Shown: positions 54,151-61,726 of the stretch, in pieces
Layout of the letters: each line of letters starts with the position of its first letter
Numbering within the stretch: position 1 is the first letter of the stretch
DNA from: Yoonia sp. SS1-5
Lineage (GTDB): Bacteria > Pseudomonadota > Alphaproteobacteria > Rhodobacterales > Rhodobacteraceae
NCBI RefSeq assembly: GCF_038443705.2
Contig: NZ_CP151767.2
Span: 3,649,501 to 3,713,500 of the forward strand
Length of the DNA stretch: 64,000 bases
Direction of reading: 5' to 3'
Notes under the pieces: model-generated
Seen by the model: the letters and a program-made list of their open reading frames with translations, nothing else
The model's database searches: none
What the model was told of the DNA's origin: nothing
Position numbers and translations under genes: made by a program

Positions 54151-54999
54151 TTATGACATATCGGCTTGTGCGTCGATCCGCGCGGATTCCCATGCCAGCA
54201 TGGCCCGTTTGACCGGAAGGCCCCAATGATACCCGCCTAGCGCGCCTGATTTGCGCAATGCCCGGTGGCAGGGGATCAGCCAACTGACGGGGTTGCGGCC
54301 TACGGCCGTACCAACGGCCCTGACGGCCTTGGGGTTGCCGATGGATTGGGCGATCTCTGAATAGGTTGTCACGTGCCCCGATGGGATTGACAGCAGCGCC
54401 TCCCACACTTTCAGTTGAAAAGGTGCGCCGATCATGTGCAGTTGCGTTTCGCCCGTCTGGCCGAGCGCGGCCTGCGCCCAGGGGGTCAGGAAACCGGCGT
54501 CTTCGACAAAATTTGCTTGCGGCCAGCGCGACTTGAGGTCGGCCATTGCCGGTTCGGGGCCGGATTCCGCGGCAAAGGCCAGCCCGCAGATACCGCGCGC
54601 TGTGCCCATGACCAATGCAGGGCCAAACGGGCTTTCGAACCAGCCCCAATGGATTGTCAGATCGGCGCCGTCCCGGGCATAGTCACCGGGGCTCATGGCT
54701 TCCCAGCGGACAAAGAGGTCATGCAGACGCCCGCTGCCGGAGAGGCCCACTGCATGGGCCGTGTCCAGCGTGGTGAACCGATCCCGCAGCAGGGCCTTGG
54801 CATGGGCCAGTGTCAGATATTGCTGGTATCGCTTTGGTGACACCCCGACCCAGGTTGAAAACAGGCGCTGGAAATGCGCCGGGCTCATGTTCATGTCCGT
54901 CGCCAGATCGGCAAGCGTCAGGGGCTGATCGCCCGCCGCGTCAATGGCCGCGATGGCGCGCCGCATGACGTTGTAGTGATATGTGTCTGTCTGTTCCAT
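54151..54999 (-). CDS. Ada-like protein: AraC HTH fused to methylated-DNA-cysteine methyltransferase
   Basis: A 282-residue protein. Residues 8-108 form an AraC-type HTH (TLADLATDMNMSPAHFQRLF, then STWVGVSPKRYQQYL), and residues 115-275 the O6-alkylguanine transferase with the acceptor Cys in LIPCHRAL (about residue 247). The N-terminal zinc/phosphotriester domain of full Ada is missing. It repairs alkylated guanine by transfer to itself and may regulate genes. Divergent from nth. Confidence 0.92.
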   Translation of the reverse strand: MEQTDTYHYNVMRRAIAAIDAAGDQPLTLADLATDMNMSPAHFQRLFSTWVGVSPKRYQQYLTLAHAKALLRDRFTTLDTAHAVGLSGSGRLHDLFVRWEAMSPGDYARDGADLTIHWGWFESPFGPALVMGTARGICGLAFAAESGPEPAMADLKSRWPQANFVEDAGFLTPWAQAALGQTGETQLHMIGAPFQLKVWEALLSIPSGHVTTYSEIAQSIGNPKAVRAVGTAVGRNPVSWLIPCHRALRKSGALGGYHWGLPVKRAMLAWESARIDAQADMS

Positions 55000-55093
55000 G
55001 TCCCCAAAGCTAGGCTGTGTTGCGTGGCGTGACGACCCGGAAATTGCGTATCCCGGCCTTGCCCCCGCGCCGTCGCGCGGGCATATCGTCCCT

Positions 55094-55738
55094 ATGGCAA
55101 AACAGCTTGATTATCATACCATTCGCGAAATTTTCGACCGGTTTCACTATGCCGAACCGGAACCAAAGGGCGAATTGGAGCATGTGAATGTCTACACGCT
55201 GGTTGTCGCTGTCGCCTTGTCCGCGCAGGCAACCGATGCCGGGGTCAACAAGGCCACGCGCGCGCTGTTCAAAATCGCGGACACCCCGCAAAAGATGCTG
55301 GATCTGGGCCTCGACGGGCTGACCGAGCATATCAAGACGATCGGCCTGTTTCGCCAGAAGGCCAAGAATGTCATCAGGATGAGCCAGATTCTGGTGGATC
55401 AGTTTGATGGCGAGGTCCCGAATTCGCGCGCCGCGCTGCAATCACTTCCCGGTGTGGGCCGCAAGACTGCAAATGTCGTGCTGAACATGTGGTGGCAACA
55501 GCCCGCCCAGGCGGTGGATACGCATATTTTCCGGATCGGCAACCGGACTGGCATTTGCCCAGGCAAGGATGTGGACGCGGTCGAGCGCGCGATTGAGGAT
55601 CATATTCCCGCTGACTATCAACTTCACGCGCATCACTGGCTGATCCTGCATGGCCGTTATGTCTGTGTGGCCCGGAAACCCAAATGCGCGGCCTGTCTGA
55701 TCCGCGATCTATGTATGTTTGAGGATAAAAACCTATGA
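55094..55738 (+). CDS. nth: Endonuclease III
   Basis: A 214-residue base-excision repair glycosylase/lyase for oxidised pyrimidines. The helix-hairpin-helix LPGVGRKTANVVLN with its catalytic Lys, the catalytic Asp in VDTHIFRI, and the 4Fe-4S cluster C-x6-C-x2-C-x5-C (CVARKPKCAACLIRDLC) are present. The ATG at 55094 fits; the frame opens at 54983. Its stop overlaps the next gene (ATGA). Confidence 0.96.
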   Translation: MAKQLDYHTIREIFDRFHYAEPEPKGELEHVNVYTLVVAVALSAQATDAGVNKATRALFKIADTPQKMLDLGLDGLTEHIKTIGLFRQKAKNVIRMSQILVDQFDGEVPNSRAALQSLPGVGRKTANVVLNMWWQQPAQAVDTHIFRIGNRTGICPGKDVDAVERAIEDHIPADYQLHAHHWLILHGRYVCVARKPKCAACLIRDLCMFEDKNL

Positions 55739-56724
55739 CCAATTTCAATGTGATCGGGATCGGCAACGCCATTGTCGATGTGATCAGCCATGGCGAAGAT
55801 ACATTTCTGGATCACATGGGGATTGAGAAGGGCATCATGCAACTGGTCGAGCGTGACCGGGCAGAGGTGCTGTATGCCGCGATGAAAGATCGTGTCGAAA
55901 CTCCGGGTGGATCCGTGGCCAACACCATTGCCGGGCTTGGCACCTTGGGGCTGTCGACAGCCTTTATCGGCAAGGTAAAGGACGACGCCCTGGGCCGGTT
56001 CTATGCCAAAGGGATGGAGGATGCCGGAACCGCGTTTCCCAATCCCCCATCGCAAACCGCCCAGGCCCCCACATCGCGATCAATGATTTTCGTCTCCCCC
56101 GATGGTGAGCGGTCGATGAACACCTATCTTGGCGCGGGTGCCGATCTTGGGTCCGCCGATGTTCCTGCTGGTTTGTTTGATGCCGGTGGTATCCTGTTTC
56201 TGGAAGGGTATCTGTTCGACAAGGATGACGGCAAAACCGCCTTTGCCGAAGCATCCCGTCTGATGCATGCCGCTGGCGGTAAGTCGGGGATCACATTGTC
56301 AGACCCGTTCTGCGCCGACCGTCACCGTGCCGATTTTCAGCGCCTCATCACCGAGGAGATGGATTTCGTCATCGGGAACGAGGCGGAATGGACCACCTTG
56401 TATCAGACCAAAGACCTTGACGCCGCGCTCGATCAGGCAAGTGCGGTGTGCGAAACGGTTGTGTGCACCCGGTCGGGCGATCCCGTGCAGTTGCGGCGCG
56501 GCGCCGAGCGGACCGAAGTCCCTGTCACCCGGGTTGTTCCTGTTGATGCGACCGGTGCCGGCGATCAGTTTGCTGCCGGGTTTCTTTATGGATACGCGAG
56601 GGGCCAGTCCTTAGAGATTTCGGGAAGAATGGGCGTGATCGCAGCTGCCGAGGTTATTGGTCATGTTGGCCCGCGCCCCAAGGCCGATCTGAAAACCCTG
56701 TTCAAGGATGCGGGACTGATCTGA
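55735..56724 (+). CDS. PfkB-family kinase, adenosine-kinase-like
   Basis: A 329-residue sugar/nucleoside kinase. GSVANTIAGLGTLGLSTAFI (PfkB signature 1) and VPVDATGAGDQFAAGFLYGY (signature 2 with the catalytic Asp) are clear. SDPFCADRHRADF and NEAEW also fit the adenosine-kinase-like branch frequent in alphaproteobacteria. Coupled by ATGA to nth. The substrate is taken from similarity only. Confidence 0.9.
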   Translation: MTNFNVIGIGNAIVDVISHGEDTFLDHMGIEKGIMQLVERDRAEVLYAAMKDRVETPGGSVANTIAGLGTLGLSTAFIGKVKDDALGRFYAKGMEDAGTAFPNPPSQTAQAPTSRSMIFVSPDGERSMNTYLGAGADLGSADVPAGLFDAGGILFLEGYLFDKDDGKTAFAEASRLMHAAGGKSGITLSDPFCADRHRADFQRLITEEMDFVIGNEAEWTTLYQTKDLDAALDQASAVCETVVCTRSGDPVQLRRGAERTEVPVTRVVPVDATGAGDQFAAGFLYGYARGQSLEISGRMGVIAAAEVIGHVGPRPKADLKTLFKDAGLI

Positions 56725-57409
56725 ACCAAAGCCGGTCCAGCGCGTCAATTGCCGCGGGATCGAACCGGTCTTCTTCCTTCCAGTATTTTCCGGACGGGAC
56801 GTAGTAGTTTAGCGCGTCTTCGCGGGCCAGGGCGGTGGCGACGATCCCTGCGTCTGGCGCGATTGGCTGCACATCTGCAAGGGTGTCAGGTTGCGCGCGC
56901 GGAAAGACCAAACGGCTTTCGTCGCGCGAAAGATTGACCATGGCGCAACCCTGTCGCGCGGCGAGTGCCATCAGCCGGGCGGATTTCGCCTCGAGATGAC
57001 GCAGGCTGATATCGGCGCGCAGCGGGTCTGCCGCGCCTTTCCCGTAGAAATGGGTCTTACTGCTGCCGGCATAGACCATGTCACACCCGAAAAGCGCGAT
57101 GACCCGTGGCTTCAACGCCGCCAGCGCCCAGTATGATGCGGTGAATGCCATGGTCCCGCCGGCATAGACGAAGCCGCCAAAGCTGTTTTGCAGCGGCACG
57201 TAATCGGCGGCACGAATGATCCGCTGGTCTGGTTCGATTTGATCCGGTTGCCGGTCGGTTGGGAAATCATCTGGGTATATCAGATCGTCCCAGTCAGGGC
57301 GCACGGCCCAGGCGTTGTTGATGGCAACAATGCGATCAAAAGGCGCGCGCGGCCAATTGCGGCATGTCACCACATTGGGCCCGCTGCCAAGGATCAGGAC
57401 GATAGACAT
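56702..57409 (-). CDS. Conserved hypothetical protein, possible glycan-related Rossmann-like
   Basis: A 235-residue protein beginning MSIVLILGSGPNVVTCRNWP, where LGSGPN resembles the nucleotide- or sugar-nucleotide-binding turn of DUF115/GT29-like proteins. GGTMAFTASYWALAALKPRV, IALFGCDMVYAGSSKTHFYG follow. I cannot assign a family. Its end overlaps the PfkB gene by 23 bases, and a sulfotransferase gene lies just upstream on the same strand, which suggests a role in surface polysaccharide; that is inferred. Confidence 0.65.
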   Translation of the reverse strand: MSIVLILGSGPNVVTCRNWPRAPFDRIVAINNAWAVRPDWDDLIYPDDFPTDRQPDQIEPDQRIIRAADYVPLQNSFGGFVYAGGTMAFTASYWALAALKPRVIALFGCDMVYAGSSKTHFYGKGAADPLRADISLRHLEAKSARLMALAARQGCAMVNLSRDESRLVFPRAQPDTLADVQPIAPDAGIVATALAREDALNYYVPSGKYWKEEDRFDPAAIDALDRLWFRSVPHP

Positions 57410-57502
57410 GATGAAGGACTTTTTGCTGCGATACGGGTGAGGAGTTAACGCGATTGGCCAAACAGTCGAGCATGGCGGCTGTTTTTTGCGTCGTCTGCCC
57501 GG

Positions 57503-58321
57503 CTATTGGCGAAGTTTCGCGTGGACCTCGTCGAGATCAATGTCGCCCACAGGCATCTTGTTGCCCGGGTTCTGGGCGTCATATTTGAACAATTGAAAGT
57601 CCTTCTTGTAGATCTCGTAGACCAGATGCATCGACAGGTCGTCGAAATAGTCTTCGACCGGATGGGCGCGTTTGGGGCCGTGCCCTTCGCTTTCATTAAA
57701 GCGCGGTATCGCGGCCAGATCGACGGGGTGGGCTGTTTCAATGCCGTTCAGGACATCCTGCATCCCGTCGTTGAACTGCTCTGTCCAGAAGATCTTGTCG
57801 TAGCGGCCGCCGTTGACGATGAAGGTCGAGATATGCCCTGACATGGCCGACCAATGAATATCAGGCTCCATCGGGCGCCGCCATCTGATCGTGTCGCGGG
57901 CAAAAAGCAAAAAGCGCCGGAAACTCTTGATCTGATCGAATGCAAACCCTGTTTCAGGATCGCCGACCTCAATCCCGTATTTCTGGATCAGAAGCGGGAC
58001 GAGATTGCCGCGATAGCGTTTGCCGTTGCGTTGGATGCCACAGATCTTGTCGAAAAAGGACGACAGAATGCGGGTGTAAGGATTGCGCACGCATGTAAAC
58101 GCATAGCTGCCGTGGCTTTGGACGTTGCGGGTGATCAGCGGCTTGCTGTCCTCCATCGCCCATTTGTGCAGGCCCTGCTTGGCATCGTGGATGTCGCCAT
58201 CAAAAAACTGCCCGTGATCGGAATAGTACATGATCTGACCGATGGTCGAACACGCACATTTCGGCACCACGCGGTACACCACGCTTTCGCTTTGTGTCAT
58301 CCATGTACCCGGGAAACTCAT
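57503..58321 (-). CDS. Sulfotransferase family 2 protein
   Basis: A 272-residue enzyme of the carbohydrate sulfotransferase type (PF03567). YRVVPKCACSTIGQIMYYSD contains the 5'-phosphosulfate-binding K-x-x-x-S/T turn, and FTCVRNPYTRILSSFFDKIC the 3'-phosphate-binding motif. It would transfer sulfate from PAPS to a sugar hydroxyl. Divergent from a glycosyltransferase gene, so both may build a sulfated glycan. Confidence 0.88.
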   Translation of the reverse strand: MSFPGTWMTQSESVVYRVVPKCACSTIGQIMYYSDHGQFFDGDIHDAKQGLHKWAMEDSKPLITRNVQSHGSYAFTCVRNPYTRILSSFFDKICGIQRNGKRYRGNLVPLLIQKYGIEVGDPETGFAFDQIKSFRRFLLFARDTIRWRRPMEPDIHWSAMSGHISTFIVNGGRYDKIFWTEQFNDGMQDVLNGIETAHPVDLAAIPRFNESEGHGPKRAHPVEDYFDDLSMHLVYEIYKKDFQLFKYDAQNPGNKMPVGDIDLDEVHAKLRQ

Positions 58322-58461
58322 ACTTTGCCTTGCCTTTGCCGCCTGAAACCGGTTTTCAACCTTATCCTCGCACTAAAGAGCAAAGAAACCCTGTCTATTC
58401 AACGTCTGTTCACGTTATGACGGGAAAACAGCTATACGATCCGGGACGCGACACAAGACAT

Positions 58462-60039
58462 ATGGCAAGAATTGCATTCATTCTACTATGCCACAAAAAC
58501 CCTGACGCGGTGGTTCAGCAAGCCAAGCAGTTGACCGCGGCAGGTGACTATATCGCGATCCATTTTGATGCGTCCGCACCGGCGGATGCGTTTGCGACGA
58601 TCCGGACAGCCCTGGCCGGCAACCCGAATGTCGTCTTCGCGCCGCGCCGCGTAAGATGTGGCTGGGGACAATGGAGCCTGGTGCAAGCCACTTTGAATGC
58701 GCTGCAGGCGGCCGTCGATGCGTTTCCGCGCGCCAGTCATTTCTACATGGTGTCAGGCGATTGCATGGCGATCAAATCGGCCAGTTATGCCCATCAGTTT
58801 CTTGACGCGCATGACGTCGATTACATCGAAAGTTTCGATTATTTCAACAGCAACTGGATCAAGACCGGCTTTAAGGAAGAACGGCTGATCTACCGGCATC
58901 TGTTCAATGAACGGACCCAGAAGTGGTTGTTTTACAAAAGCTTCGAGATGCAAAAGAAGTTGGGGATTACCCGGCAGGTGCCTGCGGACCTGCAGATGAT
59001 GATTGGCAGTCAATGGTGGTGCCTGCGCCGCCGCACCGTCGAGGCTGTGTTGTCCTTTCTGCGCAACCGCCGCGACGTGATCCGGTTTTTCAAGACCACC
59101 TGGATTCCTGATGAGACGTTTTTTCAAACCCTTGTGCGCCATCTGGTGCCCGGGCGCGAAATCGACAACCGGACGCTGACATTTCTGATGTTCAGCGATT
59201 ACGGGATGCCGGTGACTTTCTACAATGATCACTACGATCTGCTGTTGGGCCAGGACGGCCTGTTTGCGCGCAAGATCAGCCCCGAGGCGCAGGAACTGCG
59301 CGGCAGGCTTGGTGTTCTTTACGCCAGCGAGCGGACCGATTTTGTCATCTCGAACGAAGGGCGCAATCTGTTTGCCTTTCTGACCGGGCGCGGCCGTATT
59401 GGCCGCCGCTTTGCCCCAAGGTTCTGGGAAGAAGGCACGTCATTGGGCCGGGATCGCGAATTGCTGATCGTGTCCTGCAAAAAGTGGCACGTGGCCAAGC
59501 GACTGGTGGATGCCATCCGGCGGCACACCAATGTGCCCGCCCTGGACTATCTGTTTGACGAGGCCGACACGCCGATGCCTGATCTGGGTGGATTGGAAAA
59601 GACATTGGACAAACGCGCCCGTCATCGGCGCGCCGTGATCCGTATGCTGTTTGATCATTTTGAAAGTGATCGTCTGGTGATTTGTCTGGATACAGCGCGC
59701 ATTGATTTGATGCATGACTTTTTCACGGACAAATCGCTGACCCGCTTGTTGGAGATCGAGTGCAGCTTTGACGATGATTATCTGATAGGCCACGCCCGCC
59801 GGATCGGGTTGGTCGGGGATCAGACCAGTGATGAGACCATTGCCCGATTGCTGCCAACCATCCGCCACGACATGGTGCATCAACGTGACGTGATCCGCGA
59901 CGCAGAATTTCCCGGCACCCAGCGGCTGCGCGAAAAAGCGGATGTCGCAGAGAACGCCCATGCGCTGTCGCAGTTTCTTGGTGTGACCCCGGATGTGGCC
60001 GCCAAACTGGCCGAAACCCCCTATCTTTTTGTCGATTGA
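58462..60039 (+). CDS. GT14-like (core-2/I-branching) glycosyltransferase with C-terminal extra domain
   Basis: A 525-residue protein. Residues 1-260 match the core-2/I-branching beta-1,6-N-acetylglucosaminyltransferase domain: IAFILLCHKNPDAV, YIAIHFDASAPADAF, HFYMVSGDCMAIKS and WWCLRRRTVEAVL with TTWIPDETFFQTL. The last ~200 residues (from about 330, LIVSCKKWHVAKRLVDAIRR) form a separate domain resembling a P-loop-lacking nucleotide-kinase-like fold, unassigned. The frame opens at 58294, but MARIAFILL at 58462 is the domain start. The acceptor is unknown. Confidence 0.85.
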   Translation: MARIAFILLCHKNPDAVVQQAKQLTAAGDYIAIHFDASAPADAFATIRTALAGNPNVVFAPRRVRCGWGQWSLVQATLNALQAAVDAFPRASHFYMVSGDCMAIKSASYAHQFLDAHDVDYIESFDYFNSNWIKTGFKEERLIYRHLFNERTQKWLFYKSFEMQKKLGITRQVPADLQMMIGSQWWCLRRRTVEAVLSFLRNRRDVIRFFKTTWIPDETFFQTLVRHLVPGREIDNRTLTFLMFSDYGMPVTFYNDHYDLLLGQDGLFARKISPEAQELRGRLGVLYASERTDFVISNEGRNLFAFLTGRGRIGRRFAPRFWEEGTSLGRDRELLIVSCKKWHVAKRLVDAIRRHTNVPALDYLFDEADTPMPDLGGLEKTLDKRARHRRAVIRMLFDHFESDRLVICLDTARIDLMHDFFTDKSLTRLLEIECSFDDDYLIGHARRIGLVGDQTSDETIARLLPTIRHDMVHQRDVIRDAEFPGTQRLREKADVAENAHALSQFLGVTPDVAAKLAETPYLFVD

Positions 60040-60049
60040 GGTCCAGAAC

Positions 60050-60412
60050 ATGCAGTACGACTATGATGATCAGAATATCTTTGCCAAGATTTTGCGCGGC
60101 GAAATTCCAAACACGACCGTATTCGAGAATGACCACGCGCTGGCATTCAATGATATCAATCCGCACGCGCCAGTGCATGTGCTGGTGATCCCCAAAGGCG
60201 CTTATGTCAGTCTGGATCATTTTGCCCGGGATGCCAGTGCGGCCGAACAGGTCGGGTTCCTGCAGGCGGTGGCAGAGGTCTGCCGGATCTGCGATGTCGA
60301 GGAAGGGTTTCGCGCGATCTCGAACACGCGCACGCATGGGGTGCAGGATGTGCCGCATTATCACATGCATATTATCGGGGGCAGGCAATTGGGCCGCATG
60401 CTGCCAAATTGA
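60050..60412 (+). CDS. HIT-family nucleotide-binding protein (HINT-like)
   Basis: A 120-residue hydrolase of the histidine-triad family. NIFAKILRGEIPNTTVFEND and AFNDINPHAPVHVLVIPK open it, and VQDVPHYHMHIIGGRQLGRM carries the HxHxH triad. Such proteins cleave adenosine phosphoramidates. Start ATG 60050 follows the glycosyltransferase stop by 10 bases, so it may be cotranscribed. Confidence 0.95.
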   Translation: MQYDYDDQNIFAKILRGEIPNTTVFENDHALAFNDINPHAPVHVLVIPKGAYVSLDHFARDASAAEQVGFLQAVAEVCRICDVEEGFRAISNTRTHGVQDVPHYHMHIIGGRQLGRMLPN

Positions 60413-60464
60413 GCGCTGACGCGCACATGATTTTTTGGTCGTCCAGCCGCGGTTCGCAGGCTGG

Positions 60465-61397
60465 TCAGCCGCCTTTGGACGTCAGGGCCAGAAAGACATC
60501 TTCGAGATCGGCCTCGCGCGTTTTGACGTCCTGAATGGTGATATTGGCGCCGCGCAGCAGGTCGAGTACCGCATCCGCGCTGGTCTGCCCGCTTTGATAG
60601 GTAAAGCTAAGCGTGCCGTCATCATGCTTTTTGCCGGTGATTGCGGCGGGGAGGTCCGGCAACTGGCTGTCTTGCGCTGGCGTGATCACAAGCGTTTTGC
60701 TATCGAGCCGCCCGAGCAGATTTGCGGTACTGTCCCTGATGATCACTTCACCATGGTTGATGATGGCGATGTCGTCACACATCTCTTCGGCCTCTTCGAG
60801 ATAGTGTGTTGTCAGGATGATGGTCATCCCTTCATCGTTCAGCCGTCGCACATTCTGCCACAGCAGATTGCGCAGCGCGATGTCCACCCCCGCAGTTGGT
60901 TCATCCAGCACCAGAATTTGCGGGGAATGCACCAGCGCCTTGCCCAAAAGCAGTCTGCGCCGCATCCCGCCCGATAGCGACCTTGCATAGGCGTTGGCCT
61001 TGTCTGTCAGGCCGATCAGCTCGAGAATTTCCGCCGTGCGCCGCTGTGACCGCGGGACCCCGTAAAGCCCCGCCTGTACGTCGAGCGATCCGGCTGGTGT
61101 GAAAAACGGGTCCAGATGTGGTTCCTGTGGCATGATCCCGATGGCGGCCCGGGATTGCCGTGGGTTCCTGTCCTGATCAAACCCCCAGATTTTCACCGAC
61201 CCCGCCGATTTGACCACAAGCCCGGCCAGAATGTTGATAAGCGTCGACTTGCCCGCCCCGTTTGGCCCCAGCAGACCAAAGACCGATCCGCGCGGGATGT
61301 TCAGATCAATGCCTTTCAGCGCCTCTTTGGCCGCTGATTTGCCGGTGGCCGCATAGGTCTTTTTCAGGCCCGATATTTCTATCGCATTGTCTGTCAT
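60465..61397 (-). CDS. ABC transporter ATP-binding protein
   Basis: A 310-residue ATPase. Walker [20 protein letters not shown], the signature [20 protein letters not shown], Walker [15 protein letters not shown] and the H-loop [12 protein letters not shown] are complete. The layout ([11 protein letters not shown] tail) resembles the DrrA/YadG/NodI-like multidrug or polysaccharide exporters, which need an ABC-2 membrane partner. No such permease gene is within the window, so the partner must be elsewhere. ATG at 61397 chosen. Confidence 0.92.
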   Translation of the reverse strand: MTDNAIEISGLKKTYAATGKSAAKEALKGIDLNIPRGSVFGLLGPNGAGKSTLINILAGLVVKSAGSVKIWGFDQDRNPRQSRAAIGIMPQEPHLDPFFTPAGSLDVQAGLYGVPRSQRRTAEILELIGLTDKANAYARSLSGGMRRRLLLGKALVHSPQILVLDEPTAGVDIALRNLLWQNVRRLNDEGMTIILTTHYLEEAEEMCDDIAIINHGEVIIRDSTANLLGRLDSKTLVITPAQDSQLPDLPAAITGKKHDDGTLSFTYQSGQTSADAVLDLLRGANITIQDVKTREADLEDVFLALTSKGG

Positions 61398-61485
61398 GCT
61401 GGTCTTTCTCTTGGTCGCGGGCTGCGGTATATCCGTGACCGATGTAGAGCGGGAACTGACCCGCGGCAACCAGACAGGTGACTTG

Positions 61486-61665
61486 ATGACGACGCCTCCA
61501 CCCGAGACCCGGATTGTGCAAGACTGGCGCGTGGCCTGTGATGGCGGCGAGGGTGCCCTGGGCCATCCGCGCGTCTGGCTGACAATTCCGCGAGAGACCG
61601 GTTTTGTCGAATGCCCCTATTGCGACGCGAAACTGGTCCATGAAGACATGGCTGACAAAGTCTGA
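61486..61665 (+). CDS. Zinc-finger domain protein, CHCC type
   Basis: A 59-residue protein ending with [20 protein letters not shown], then [16 protein letters not shown]. The C-x8-H-x14-C-x2-C arrangement is the zf-CHCC found in NDUFS6-like and small bacterial proteins. In Rhodobacteraceae similar 60-residue proteins are widespread with unknown role. The frame is open from 61387 and even looks like a lipoprotein start ([11 protein letters not shown]), so the longer product is a possible alternative. It lies divergent to the ABC gene. Confidence 0.8.
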   Translation: MTTPPPETRIVQDWRVACDGGEGALGHPRVWLTIPRETGFVECPYCDAKLVHEDMADKV

Positions 61666-61726
61666 TCTGGCAGCCATCCTCGGAACATGGCACAACCTTC
61701 CCTGAACCGCGCAAGGGAGGCACCGG

